DNA from: Rhizobium sp. 2MFCol3.1
GTDB lineage: Bacteria; Pseudomonadota; Alphaproteobacteria; Rhizobiales; Rhizobiaceae
Length of the DNA stretch: 64,000 bases
Assembly: GCF_000377565.1 (NCBI RefSeq)
Contig: NZ_KB898363.1
Span: 124,001 to 188,000 of the forward strand
Reading direction: 5' to 3'
Below, in pieces: positions 8,514 through 16,947 of the stretch. The notes below the pieces were generated by a model, which had not been told where the DNA came from, searched no databases, and worked only from the letters and a program-made list of their open reading frames with translations. Numbering within the stretch: position 1 is the first letter of the stretch; every line of letters starts with the position of its first letter. Both the position numbers and the translations under genes were made by a program.

Positions 8514-9328
8514 CGGCCCACCTTCGTAGAGGCGAGAGCGTCAACCGCCGAGCGCAAGCCCTCGAAAGCGTCGAAAGGCACGATCCAGCACTTTTCGCCG
8601 CTGTCGTCTTCGAAGCTGCCCAAATGCCCGTTGCGCTTCTTGTAGGTGTCTGACGCGCTAACGATCACGTCCTTGGCCGCTTCAATCAGCCGATCAGCGC
8701 CAACCACATTCGAAACGGGCGATGGGTGTAGAGCGTCACGACGCCTTTCGAGCAGATGCAAGCAAGCCTCGACCTTTGCATAGGTTGTCATGCTTTTGGT
8801 AAATTCAGGCATGATCGGGTGGCCTTGATCATCGCCCTGACCTTCGGCAAGCATGGCGTCGATTTCCTCAAGCTCACGGGCCAGATCAAGCCGACGCACG
8901 ATGATATCTTGCGCCTGATTGGGTGAGTAGCAGACATCATCAGGAACGCCGATCTTCTCAATCAGAAGCCAGGCCAGAACCGCCTCAGCAGAGGTCATAG
9001 GCGTGTAGCCACCGTCAGCCATGAAGGCATCGGCGTCATAAAGATCACCACGCACATTCTCTATGGGCGATGGGGGCTGGCCGAAGGGGAGCCAGCCAAT
9101 TACCTCACCAGCGCCAGTCACGAAGCAATCTTGCTGCCAGTCCCACCCTGCAAAATCCCACCGATCTTCCTGCGTGTTCGCGAGGTTGTTAAAGCCGATG
9201 GTCTCGTATGGCTCTCGGCTATCGTCAAAAGGCGTGAATGCGTCATTCTCATCCTGACCCTGCCGGATCAGTAGGTGAAGCATTGTCCCATCCTTGGGGG
9301 CGCAGACCGGATCGTTCCAATTCCGCAT
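8510..9328 (-). CDS. Phage cargo protein, hypothetical (272 aa)
   Basis: I start at the ATG at 9328, which overlaps the stop of the upstream DUF2829 gene (TGATG); extension further up would run through that gene. The N-terminal 80 residues (NDPVCAPKDGTMLHLL ... FAGWDWQQDCFVTGAGEVIGWLPF) are of the 'APKDG' type common in phage and rhizobial hypothetical proteins. The rest is helical. No function is known to me. Confidence 0.6.
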   Translation of the reverse strand: MRNWNDPVCAPKDGTMLHLLIRQGQDENDAFTPFDDSREPYETIGFNNLANTQEDRWDFAGWDWQQDCFVTGAGEVIGWLPFGQPPSPIENVRGDLYDADAFMADGGYTPMTSAEAVLAWLLIEKIGVPDDVCYSPNQAQDIIVRRLDLARELEEIDAMLAEGQGDDQGHPIMPEFTKSMTTYAKVEACLHLLERRRDALHPSPVSNVVGADRLIEAAKDVIVSASDTYKKRNGHLGSFEDDSGEKCWIVPFDAFEGLRSAVDALASTKVGR

Positions 9329-9534
9329 CAGACGATCTCCCAATCCTGAGAGAAGACGTCGTCCTGAGAAAATACCCATCCAGGCTGGCGCTCGCCTTGT
9401 GCCGTGCGTAAAACCAGAACTGGCTTGAAGCCGATCGCTTCGTACTGATAGACGTACATGCCCTTTCCATTCCATCCAGAACGGGCGATGCGGTGTCCTT
9501 CAAGGACAGCCTTGATAGCTTCGTGCGATTTCAT
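9328..9534 (-). CDS. DUF2829 / Tad2-family protein (Thoeris anti-defence type), 68 aa
   Basis: The whole short protein fits the DUF2829 pattern: an initial helix (HEAIKAVLEGHRIARSGW), then NGKGMYV, a PVLVLRTAQG strand, and the closing block FSQDDVFSQDWEIV. Proteins of this family include Tad2, which binds the cyclic nucleotide signal of Thoeris defence and keeps the effector off; many prophages carry relatives. The ATG at 9534 overlaps the upstream 247-aa gene by four bases. That this copy inhibits Thoeris is inferred from the family; members with other ligands are possible. Confidence 0.75.
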   Translation of the reverse strand: MKSHEAIKAVLEGHRIARSGWNGKGMYVYQYEAIGFKPVLVLRTAQGERQPGWVFSQDDVFSQDWEIV

Positions 9535-10274
9535 GATTGGACTTCTCCGGGGTTGTGAGGTGTGGCTGATCCGCCAAGATATTGAGGGGCTTGGCATCTA
9601 GTCGCGCTCTCAAGCGCTGCGCGGATGAGCGCTCTGGCTTTTGCCGATACGTCGTTGTCATCGAGCAAGGCGAGGGCTGTTCCAATTTCGTCCCAAACAC
9701 GACCCGCCACGTCTTGGTCGGGGGCCTCTTCGACGGCGGCCATCAAATGAACGATCACATCATCGATGGCGTCGCGAAGCATCTCCTTTTCCTCTTCGGT
9801 CGGCGGGTAGCAATCTGCATCCTCGTTTTCGGATGCCGGGGCGTAGCGGTAGCTTTCCAGATATTTCGCCACATCGAAGCGATGCAAAGCGCGTATCGCA
9901 TGGGCCTCGCAAGCGTCCCGCAATGAGCGGGCTGCTGGTTCGAGCGACTTGGCATCGATCGAAATCGTTAGGTCAACGCGCTCTCCCGTTGCCTTCCACG
10001 AGCGCCACGCGATCCGGCCATCCCACCAAAGAACATAACCCTCCGGCCATTTTGACAGGCGAACAACGCTGCCTTCCGGGGTTTCTTCCGAGTAAAGCGC
10101 TTTAGTGCCGTCGCCGGTCGCGGGCTCGGCATTCATCGATGCTGGTCTTGTCCTCTCGTAGATCAGGCGTGAAATCTTCATGCGTGCCGTCGATACGTCG
10201 CCGCAGGTCATGATCTCGCGGATTTGATCGTCGCTGATTGGAGCAAATCGTCCCATCTTCCCGCCGTCCGACAT
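9531..10274 (-). CDS. First gene of leftward phage cargo operon, hypothetical (247 aa)
   Basis: GGAGG lies six bases before the ATG, and a TATAAT promoter with operator repeats lies just upstream, so this gene heads the leftward operon. The middle (VVRLSKWPEGYVLWWDGRIAWRSW) is beta-rich; the C-terminal half is acidic and helical. No domain is recognised. It overlaps the Tad2-like gene by four bases, so both should be expressed from the same lysogenic promoter. Confidence 0.6.
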   Translation of the reverse strand: MSDGGKMGRFAPISDDQIREIMTCGDVSTARMKISRLIYERTRPASMNAEPATGDGTKALYSEETPEGSVVRLSKWPEGYVLWWDGRIAWRSWKATGERVDLTISIDAKSLEPAARSLRDACEAHAIRALHRFDVAKYLESYRYAPASENEDADCYPPTEEEKEMLRDAIDDVIVHLMAAVEEAPDQDVAGRVWDEIGTALALLDDNDVSAKARALIRAALESATRCQAPQYLGGSATPHNPGEVQS

Positions 10275-10297
10275 CTTTTGCCTCCATTGGTTGCCAT

Positions 10298-10383
10298 TGT
10301 AATCGTCCCCGATTATAAATCTTAAACGGGGACGATTACAAGCGATGGAGAGCCCGCTTTGACAAATTTATCGGGGACGATTA
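10298..10383. promoter_or_regulatory. Divergent promoter with three CGGGGACGATTA half-sites
   Basis: TTGTAATCGTCCCCG (10298-10312) is repeated inverted at 10327-10341, and a third copy, CGGGGACGATTA, is at 10372-10383. Leftward promoter: TTGTAA, an 18-base spacer, then a perfect TATAAT (minus strand, 10312-10317), lying between the inverted copies. Rightward promoter: TTGACA (10359-10364), a 17-base spacer holding the third copy, then TAATCA (10382-10387). A protein on these sites would block both polymerases. The adjacent ribbon-helix-helix protein is the obvious candidate. Confidence 0.7.
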
Positions 10384-10394
10384 ATCAGGGCCGC

Positions 10395-10553
10395 ATGGGG
10401 CGTCCAACTCTCAATGTTGTGGAAACGAAAGTGCGGATCTCGCAAGAGACGAAGGACCGAATCAAAGCCATTGCTGGTAACTACCGCATGGCCGACTTCA
10501 TTCGTGAAGCCATCGAGAACGAACTATCCCGCCGGGAAGAGAAGCAGGATTAG
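10395..10553 (+). CDS. Ribbon-helix-helix (CopG/Arc-like) regulator, 52 aa
   Basis: From ATG 10395 the protein reads MGRPTLNVVETKVRISQETKD and then a second helix ending in ADFIREAIENELSRRE. This is a beta strand plus two helices, the ribbon-helix-helix fold of small DNA-binding repressors. A TTG at 10359 would extend it by 12 residues but coincides with the -35 box, so I prefer the ATG. The -10 box ends only seven bases before this ATG, so the mRNA would be leaderless. It probably represses itself and the divergent cargo operon. Confidence 0.65.
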   Translation: MGRPTLNVVETKVRISQETKDRIKAIAGNYRMADFIREAIENELSRREEKQD

Positions 10554-10852
10554 TCCTGCCGTGAGCCTTTGAGGCCATTCGCCGCCATCAGCGCGTGATA
10601 GTATTCCTCGACCATCCTCATGGCTTCGCGGCCTTCCGCTTCATATCCTGTGTGCGGTGTATGCCGGTGGCGGACGTGAGGACCGTGTGCCGCCCAATGC
10701 CACTTCCCCTTCGTCGGCCCATGCTCCTGCAACTGTATCCTCCCTATCCCGATCTCCCCGTCATAGCCTGACCAGTCGGAATCGCGAGGCTCGTCGTTCT
10801 CATCCAGCTTCGTGCGGCGCCAGTGGTAGAGGGGTTGGTAGCGATCGGGCAT
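10550..10852 (-). CDS. Hypothetical protein between prophage regulator and tRNA-Pro (100 aa)
   Basis: I start at ATG 10852, preceded by GGGAGA; the longer frame upstream would translate the tRNA-Pro gene and is not credible. The protein is rich in His, Trp and Tyr (GKWHWAAHGPHVRHRH) and ends in a helix (AMRMVEEYYHALMAAN). No family is recognised. It overlaps the end of the regulator gene in convergent orientation and is the last gene before the presumed prophage end. Confidence 0.5.
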   Translation of the reverse strand: MPDRYQPLYHWRRTKLDENDEPRDSDWSGYDGEIGIGRIQLQEHGPTKGKWHWAAHGPHVRHRHTPHTGYEAEGREAMRMVEEYYHALMAANGLKGSRQD

Positions 10853-10973
10853 GCGGGTGATCGTCTCCCACAGATGCTGAAATGGCGGGCTTCTCCCACG
10901 GTGCTCCCACAAAGGGAGGTTCAGCAGCATTCGAAAAGTTGGGAATTGCCGAGTAATCTCAGGCGCTTGTCGG

Positions 10974-11050
<77 letters not shown>

Positions 11051-11219
11051 TGCCAACGAGGAGCGCAATACACGGTTCGATCATGCGCTGCAATAACTAA
11101 AATCGTCTTTTCACAAGGATCGGCTCTCTCCCGTTCGTTCAGGTTGATGTCAGTATCGAATGCCATCCCCCGCGGCTTGGTCGCTCGGCATCTTAGCCGG
11201 GCATGCGGTTTCAGGATGG

Positions 11220-12896
11220 GTGGAATTGGAAGACACGGTTTTAGCGGAGCCTAGCGAGAGCTTTCGGCCGAAGATCGGGAGCGTGACGCTATCGGTATTG
11301 ACGGCGATCTATATTCTCGTGGTGGCCAACCACACCTTCTGGACCCGCGCTTTCGGCTATCTCTCCTCGGCCCCCGTTGCCTTCGCCGCCTTCGTGATCG
11401 GCATTTCGACGCTGACCATCGCTGCGCTGACGACTTTCTCGGTGAAATACCTGACCAAGCCTACGCTGATCTTCTTTTTGATGGTGGCGGTGGTGTCGTC
11501 TTGGTTCACGGACCAGTTCGGCGTGATCATCGACAAGGAGATGATCCGCAATGCGGCGGTGACGACGCAGGCGGAATCGGCGCATCTGATCACGCTGTCC
11601 TTCCTGCTGCACATCCTGCTCGCCGGTGTGTTGCCGTCGCTGTTCATCATCTGGGTCAGGGTCGTTCACAAGCCGTTCCTGAAGAAATTCGTCTGGAACA
11701 TGGCCGTCATCGTGCCCTGCCTTGGTATCACCATGGCGGCCGGGCTCGGATTCTCGCAGACCTATGCCTCGGTCGGGCGTCTCCACAAGGACCTGATGCT
11801 GACGCTCAACCCCTTCGTTCCGATCGGCAGTGCCGCGCGCTTCGCCTTCGCCTCGGAGGATGACCGCTATATCGTGCGCCGGCCGCTCGGTACGGATGCG
11901 CATCAGCGCACGGCGAGCGCCAATGGTAAGCCCCGGGTGACGATCATCGTTGCCGGCGAGACGGGCAGGGCGCAGAATTTCTCGCTCGGCGGCTACCCGC
12001 GCGAGACCAATCCCGAGATGAAGGCGCGCGGCGTCATCTACTATAAGAATTCGACGAGCTGCGGCACCTCCACGGCGGTGTCCTTGCCCTGCATGTATTC
12101 GGTCTATACTCGGGCGGACTATACGCATCGCAAGGGCCTTGAGACTGACAACCTCACGGATATTCTCGGCCACGCCAAGGTCGATGTCGAGTGGTGGGAC
12201 AATGACACCGGCAGCTATGGCGTCGCCAACCGCATTCCCTATCGCTTCCTGCCTGATGCCGCCGATCCGCGCTTCTGCACGGACGGCGAATGCCTCGACA
12301 CCGTGCTGCTCGACAAGCTCGGCGACTGGCTATCGAATGTGAAGAGCGACAGCGTTCTCGTGCTGCATCAACTCGGGAGCCACGGGCCGGCCTATTACCG
12401 GCGCTACCCCGACGATTTCCGCCGCTTCACGCCGGATTGCCGCACACCGGAGTTCGGCGCCTGCAAGCCGGAGGAGGTCGTCAATGCCTACGACAACACG
12501 ATCCTCTTCACAGATCACGTGGTGGCCAAGGTCATCGACAATCTGAAGAAGCACCAGGACAAGATTTCGGCTTCAATGCTCTATGTCTCCGACCATGGCG
12601 AATCGCTGGGTGAGAACGGGCTCTATCTTCACGGCGCGCCCTATATCATCGCGCCGGCGGAGCAGACGCGGGCGCCGATCATCGTCTGGCTGTCGCCGGA
12701 TTTCAGCGTGGCATCCGGCATCGATACGGCCTGCCTCGCGGCCAGTGCCGCCAATCCGGTGTCGCACGACAATTTCTTCCACAGCGTTCTCGGGCTGATG
12801 GATGTCGAAACCAGCGTCTACGACGCGAAGCTCGACCTGTTTTCCGCTTGCCGGAAAGTGCCGGACAAGGCGGTGCAGGCGTCGTTCAAGGGGTAG
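11220..12896 (+). CDS. eptA: Phosphoethanolamine transferase (EptA family), inner membrane
   Basis: The N-terminal half has about five membrane helices (first one SVTLSVLTAIYILVVANHTF). The periplasmic sulfatase-like domain shows GETGRAQNFSLGGYPRETNP (about 246-265), CGTSTAVSLPCM (about 281-292, with the candidate Thr nucleophile at 283), HQLGSHGPAYYRRYP and SDHGESLGENGLYLHG, the metal-binding and catalytic blocks of this family. These enzymes move phosphoethanolamine from phosphatidylethanolamine to lipid A or core. I prefer the GTG at 11220 with AGGA just upstream; an ATG at 11160 would add 20 residues. Length 558 fits the family. Confidence 0.85.
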   Translation: MELEDTVLAEPSESFRPKIGSVTLSVLTAIYILVVANHTFWTRAFGYLSSAPVAFAAFVIGISTLTIAALTTFSVKYLTKPTLIFFLMVAVVSSWFTDQFGVIIDKEMIRNAAVTTQAESAHLITLSFLLHILLAGVLPSLFIIWVRVVHKPFLKKFVWNMAVIVPCLGITMAAGLGFSQTYASVGRLHKDLMLTLNPFVPIGSAARFAFASEDDRYIVRRPLGTDAHQRTASANGKPRVTIIVAGETGRAQNFSLGGYPRETNPEMKARGVIYYKNSTSCGTSTAVSLPCMYSVYTRADYTHRKGLETDNLTDILGHAKVDVEWWDNDTGSYGVANRIPYRFLPDAADPRFCTDGECLDTVLLDKLGDWLSNVKSDSVLVLHQLGSHGPAYYRRYPDDFRRFTPDCRTPEFGACKPEEVVNAYDNTILFTDHVVAKVIDNLKKHQDKISASMLYVSDHGESLGENGLYLHGAPYIIAPAEQTRAPIIVWLSPDFSVASGIDTACLAASAANPVSHDNFFHSVLGLMDVETSVYDAKLDLFSACRKVPDKAVQASFKG

Positions 12897-13048
12897 GTCG
12901 CTGGCGGGCGAGCCCCACGGCTTTTCGCTTGAAAAGGAAGGGATTCGCCGCTAAGCAAAATTCATCTATCTGTGCGATCGTAGATGAAGATGTCCCGCAA
13001 GGGGGCAGTCCATTGATTGCGAAAGCCATAATTCGGAGGCGTGCAGCT

Positions 13049-13354
13049 ATGTCTGCCAAGATCTATCGTCCAGCAAAGACCGCCATGCAATCCGGCAAGG
13101 CAAAGACTCACCTCTGGGTGCTGGAGTTCGATCAGGAAACGCCGCGCACGATCGACCCGATCATGGGCTACACCTCGTCGTCGGACATGCGCCAGCAGGT
13201 AAAGCTGAATTTCGAAACGCAGGAACTGGCCGAAGCCTATGCACAGCGCAACGGCATCGAATACCGGGTGATCGCGCCGAAAGATCCGCAGCGTCAGACG
13301 GTGGCATATCCGGATAATTTCCGCTATACGCGCACGCAGCCCTGGACGCACTGA
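13049..13354 (+). CDS. NDUFS4-like NADH dehydrogenase (complex I) accessory subunit
   Basis: GGAGG at 13035 precedes the ATG. The 101-aa protein begins SAKIYRPAKTAMQSGKAKT and contains WVLEFDQETPRTIDPIMGYTSSSDM, then the block NFETQELAEAYAQRNGIEY and a C-terminal YPDNFRYTRTQPWTH. This is the ETC complex I conserved region shared with mitochondrial NDUFS4 (18-kDa subunit), an assembly and stability subunit found in alphaproteobacterial complex I. It is a single gene just before tRNA-Arg. Confidence 0.9.
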   Translation: MSAKIYRPAKTAMQSGKAKTHLWVLEFDQETPRTIDPIMGYTSSSDMRQQVKLNFETQELAEAYAQRNGIEYRVIAPKDPQRQTVAYPDNFRYTRTQPWTH

Positions 13355-13415
13355 TCGGCGCACCGATCGCTTCCAGAGCCCATGCCTTCGATGCGCCCAG
13401 GCGCATCGGCAGTGT

Positions 13416-13492
<77 letters not shown>

Positions 13493-13529
13493 TTCATTTT
13501 CTGTCCGACATGGACAGCCAGGATTGAAT

Positions 13530-14309
13530 ATGACCACGAACCTATTTTACCGGTTCCTTGACCTCTTCAGCAAGTCGAAAGCCAAGTACCGCGATCACGT
13601 CGTATCTTTCCCGACGGATTCGGAGATCGTCTTATCCCGCGGCTTCAAGGGCGACATCGTCGCCTTTCACACGGCGGACTCGTTTTACGCGAACGAGGCA
13701 GCGCGCATGGTGGCGTCTGCTGAGCGTCTTGGGCTGACGGTCCATACAACGGCGATCGAGAGTGCCGGCACGTGGGTGCGCAACGCGGCGCTCAAGCCGA
13801 CATTTCTCCTGGAGGCGCGCAGGAAATTTCGCGGCCCGCTGCTCTACGTCGACGTCGATGCGGTGTTCCATCGTGACCCGTGGCCGGTGCTGGCCGGATA
13901 TGACTGCGATGTGGCAGTTTATCGCGAGGGCGACCGGCTGATTTCCGCGACCATTCTGCTGAACGATACGCCAGCGACGCTCCGGCTTCTGGAAGTGTGG
14001 AAAGAGCGCTGCGACAACGATCCAGATATATGGGATCAGGTCGTGCTTCAGGAAATTCTTGATCAGGATCGGACCTCGGGTACGCCGCTCTACAAGGTCA
14101 AGGAACTCTCCGCGTCCTTCTGCTGGATATTCGACCGGCTTTCGAACCCGAAAGGCGAGACCGTCTACATCGAGCAGCTTCAGGCGAGCCGACAGGCTAC
14201 AGCGGGCAAAACATGCCGCCGCAACAAAAAGCTCGAACGTCGTCGCGAAAGGATCGCGACCATCGAAAAAAGCCTGGCACCCTCCATGCGCAAGAACAAG
14301 GCCGCCTAA
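13530..14309 (+). CDS. Putative GT-A-fold glycosyltransferase (259 aa)
   Basis: AGGA lies about seven bases before ATG 13530. The motif LLYVDVDAVFHRDPW is a DxD nucleotide-sugar/metal site of GT-A glycosyltransferases; upstream GDIVAFHTADSFYANEAARMVASAERLGL matches the start of such folds. The C-terminal tail is very basic (RRNKKLERRRERIATIEK). No signal peptide or membrane segment is visible, so it should act in the cytoplasm. Donor and acceptor cannot be read from the sequence. A terminator hairpin follows downstream. Confidence 0.6.
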   Translation: MTTNLFYRFLDLFSKSKAKYRDHVVSFPTDSEIVLSRGFKGDIVAFHTADSFYANEAARMVASAERLGLTVHTTAIESAGTWVRNAALKPTFLLEARRKFRGPLLYVDVDAVFHRDPWPVLAGYDCDVAVYREGDRLISATILLNDTPATLRLLEVWKERCDNDPDIWDQVVLQEILDQDRTSGTPLYKVKELSASFCWIFDRLSNPKGETVYIEQLQASRQATAGKTCRRNKKLERRRERIATIEKSLAPSMRKNKAA

Positions 14310-14375
14310 CATCGATTTCGGTTCGTGCGTGCTGAATTCCCGCTCGGACTTGAATTCGCCACATTGACCTCCCAT

Positions 14376-14480
14376 ATGAGGTCCATCGGCATTGCTGGTC
14401 AGTGTTCCACACAGCGAACGCTCGCAGTTGCCGGTATCGCGTTTATGCTTTTGACCACGGATGTACTGGCACTGGTGTGA
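14376..14480 (+). CDS. Possible small hydrophobic peptide (34 aa)
   Basis: An ATG frame of 34 codons encodes a short basic start followed by a hydrophobic helix (VAGIAFMLLTTDVLALV). It ends just before a rho-independent terminator at 14493, which is where a transcript would end. There is no clear Shine-Dalgarno sequence, so it may be only the 3' untranslated part of the glycosyltransferase mRNA. Confidence 0.2.
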   Translation: MRSIGIAGQCSTQRTLAVAGIAFMLLTTDVLALV

Positions 14481-14492
14481 GATGCGAATAGG

Positions 14493-14526
14493 AAGGTCGG
14501 TGCGGTTTCGCCCCGGCCTTTTTTAT
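14493..14526 (+). terminator. Rho-independent terminator
   Basis: AAGGTCGG at 14493-14500 pairs with CCGGCCTT at 14513-14520 (one G-T pair), followed by TTTTATT. It ends the transcript of the glycosyltransferase gene. Confidence 0.7.
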
Positions 14527-14573
14527 TGTCCGGAATTTGGGTCTGCTTAAAACTTCGCGTGATGTTCAAATGG

Positions 14574-14603
14574 AAAAGGCCGAAGCGGGTGCTTCGGCCT
14601 TTT
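14574..14603. terminator. Bidirectional terminator with perfect 13-bp stem
   Basis: AAAAGGCCGAAGC (14574-14586) and GCTTCGGCCTTTT (14591-14603) are exact inverted repeats around GGGT. It serves the leftward MFS gene ending at 14636 and can also stop rightward transcription. Confidence 0.85.
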
Positions 14604-14635
14604 GTGGTTTTTGAAGATGTTGCGGCTTTACGCGG

Positions 14636-15859
14636 CTATTTCGCTGATGTTGCGTGGCGCCGGCCTTTGCCGAGATCAGGCAGGAAGACGGTGAGCAGGC
14701 CGAGCAGCGGCAGGTACGAGCAGATGTTGTAGACGAAGACGATGCCCATGCGGTCCGCCACCATGCCAAGTGCCGCCGCGCCGATGCCGCCGATGCCGAA
14801 GGCGAAGCCGAAGAACAGGCCGGCGATCATGCCGACGCGTCCGGGTACCAGTTCCTGCGCGAAGACGACGATGGCTGAGAAGGCAGACGCCAGGATGATG
14901 CCGATCACGAAGGTTAGTACGATCGTCCAGGTGTAGCCCGCATAGGGCAGCGCCAGCGTGAAGGGCAAGGCGCCGAGGATCGAGAACCAGATGGTGAACT
15001 TCGTGCCGAACCAGTCGACGATCGGGCCGCCGGCGACCGTGCCGATGGCAACCGCGCCCAGGAAGACGAAGAGCAGGATCTGCGCCTCTTGGACCGACAC
15101 CTGGAAACGCTCGATCATGTAGAAGGTGTAGTAGCTCGAAAGACTGGTCATGTAGACGTATTTCGAGAAGACCAGCATGGCGAGGACCGCGATCGACATG
15201 ATCACCTTGGCGCGCGGCAGCACGACGGCGGGCATGGCAGCCTTGCGGCCGGCATTGGTGCGGCGGTGGTTCGAATACCAGACGCCCACGCGCCACAGGA
15301 TGATCATCCCAGTCAATGCGGCAACCGAGAACCATGCGACGCTGGTCTGTCCGCGCGGCAGGACGATGAAGGCGGCGGCCAGCGGGCCGATGGCCGAGCC
15401 GAAATTACCGCCCACCTGGAACAACGACTGCGCCAGACCGTGGCGTCCGCCCGACGCGAGGCGCGCAACGCGCGAGGATTCCGGATGGAAGACCGCCGAG
15501 CCCAAGCCGACGACGCCGGCGCCGACGAGCAGCACCCAATAGGCATGCGCATAGGCGAGCAGCACCAGGCCGATCAGCGTGAAGCCCATGCCGATCGAGA
15601 GCGAATAGGGCAGCGGGCGCTTATCCGTATAGATACCGATCAGCGGCTGCAGCAGCGAGGCCGTGACCTGAAAGACCAGGCCGAGCAGACCGATCTGGGT
15701 GAAGTCGAGACCGTAGCCGTCCTTGATCATCGGATAGAGGGCCGGGATGAGCGACTGCATCGTGTCGTTCAAGAGATGGCAGAAGCTGACTGCCATGATG
15801 ATGCTGAAAACCGTCTGTTCCGCGGAGTGTTTCTCCGCCGTCATTGTGCCTGTTGTCAC
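14636..15859 (-). CDS. fsr: MFS efflux transporter, fosmidomycin-resistance (Fsr) type
   Basis: The 407-aa protein has about 12 membrane helices. Segments such as HLLNDTMQSLIPALYPMIKD at the start and AVFHPESSRVARLASGGRHG followed by LAQSLFQVGGNFGSAIGP in the middle are characteristic of Fsr-type transporters, which export fosmidomycin and related compounds. It starts with GTG at 15859, seven bases after AGGAGGAA. An AraC regulator is transcribed divergently 97 bases away and probably controls it. The actual substrate in this organism is not known. Confidence 0.85.
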   Translation of the reverse strand: MTTGTMTAEKHSAEQTVFSIIMAVSFCHLLNDTMQSLIPALYPMIKDGYGLDFTQIGLLGLVFQVTASLLQPLIGIYTDKRPLPYSLSIGMGFTLIGLVLLAYAHAYWVLLVGAGVVGLGSAVFHPESSRVARLASGGRHGLAQSLFQVGGNFGSAIGPLAAAFIVLPRGQTSVAWFSVAALTGMIILWRVGVWYSNHRRTNAGRKAAMPAVVLPRAKVIMSIAVLAMLVFSKYVYMTSLSSYYTFYMIERFQVSVQEAQILLFVFLGAVAIGTVAGGPIVDWFGTKFTIWFSILGALPFTLALPYAGYTWTIVLTFVIGIILASAFSAIVVFAQELVPGRVGMIAGLFFGFAFGIGGIGAAALGMVADRMGIVFVYNICSYLPLLGLLTVFLPDLGKGRRHATSAK

Positions 15860-15956
15860 GATGTTCCTCCTGAGAACCTGACTATCCGCATAGTCTCCTT
15901 GTGATAGTCCCGCTTTCGTGTTTTGGTCTCATTCTTTCGCGATTGGGCCAGGGCTT

Positions 15957-16778
15957 ATGAAAGCGTTGCAAAATATGACATCGGCCGAACTGGCCAAGCT
16001 CCATGTCGAGCGGTTGGCGGCCATCGAGGCTGCGTCCGAGCCGGTTCACACGATCCCGTCCGAGTACCCCTCGGGCTATCACGTAGCCACCCATCGGCAC
16101 AGCCGCGCGCAGTTCGTCTATGCGCGCACCGGCGTGGTCATGGTGTCGTCGCGGCAGGGGCGCTGGATGGTGCCGCCGGAGCACGCGCTGTGGATACCGG
16201 CCGGGCTGGATCACTCGGTGGACATGCTGGGCGAGGTGACAATGCTCTCGGCCTATATCAGCTCCGATGCGCTGGTCGCGCTGCCTGAGGCCATCCGCGT
16301 GGTCGGGCTTACCGATCTTGCGCGTGCGCTGATCATCGAAGCGGTGTCGCCAAGTGGTGATCTTAAAGGTTCGCGGCGGCAGCGGCTGGTGGTCGCGCTG
16401 CTGCTCGAGGAGATTTCGCGGCTGCCGGACCGCTCGCTTGGCCTGCCCATTCCCGGCGACGCCAGGCTTGCGGGGCTTTGTCGCGCCTTTCTGGCGAACC
16501 CGACCGCGCGGCTCCTGATCGACGATTGGGCCGAGCAGCTGAACATGAGCCGGCGGGCGTTCACCCGCGCATTCCGGCGCGAGACCGGCATCAGCCTTTC
16601 GACATGGCGGCAGCAGGCTGCCTTGTTTACGGCGTTGCCACGGCTGGCGGCGGGCCAGCCGGTCACAACAGTTGCGTTCGATCTCGGTTACGAAAGCGTC
16701 GCGGCGTTCACCACCATGTTCAAGCGCATGCTTGGCGCGCCGCCTCGCGCCTATTTCCGGGTTGCCGAGCCCAATTGA
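15957..16778 (+). CDS. AraC family transcriptional regulator
   Basis: I start at ATG 15957, preceded by AGGG; a GTG at 15918 is an alternative adding 13 residues. The N-terminal cupin-like sensor has HVATHRHSRAQFVYARTGVVMV and WMVPPEHALWIPAGLDHSV. The C-terminal part carries the two helix-turn-helix units: LLIDDWAEQLNMSRRAFTRAFRRETG and TTVAFDLGYESVAAFTTMFKRMLG. Divergent placement next to the Fsr-type pump suggests it regulates that gene. Confidence 0.85.
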   Translation: MKALQNMTSAELAKLHVERLAAIEAASEPVHTIPSEYPSGYHVATHRHSRAQFVYARTGVVMVSSRQGRWMVPPEHALWIPAGLDHSVDMLGEVTMLSAYISSDALVALPEAIRVVGLTDLARALIIEAVSPSGDLKGSRRQRLVVALLLEEISRLPDRSLGLPIPGDARLAGLCRAFLANPTARLLIDDWAEQLNMSRRAFTRAFRRETGISLSTWRQQAALFTALPRLAAGQPVTTVAFDLGYESVAAFTTMFKRMLGAPPRAYFRVAEPN

Positions 16779-16863
16779 AATTCCTCGATAATTTCGAGCG
16801 CAGGCCTTTCGCGCTGTCACACGCCCGACATCGGCGCGCGGCATAACTGTGCGAAACATTCGT

Positions 16864-16892
16864 TTGACATTCGAATGAGTTTCGCTTTAACT
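16864..16892 (+). promoter_or_regulatory. glpD promoter with imperfect inverted repeat
   Basis: TTGACA at 16864-16869 and TTAACT at 16887-16892 are separated by 17 bases. GAAACATTCG upstream and CGAATGAGTTTC across the spacer form an imperfect inverted repeat (two extra bases in one arm), a possible repressor site, for example for a DeoR/GlpR-type regulator. No regulator gene for it lies in the window. Confidence 0.5.
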
Positions 16893-16947
16893 GTTTTCAC
16901 TTTCGCAATTGCGTTGTCTTGTTTGCGTTGCGGCATTTTCTGGGGGC

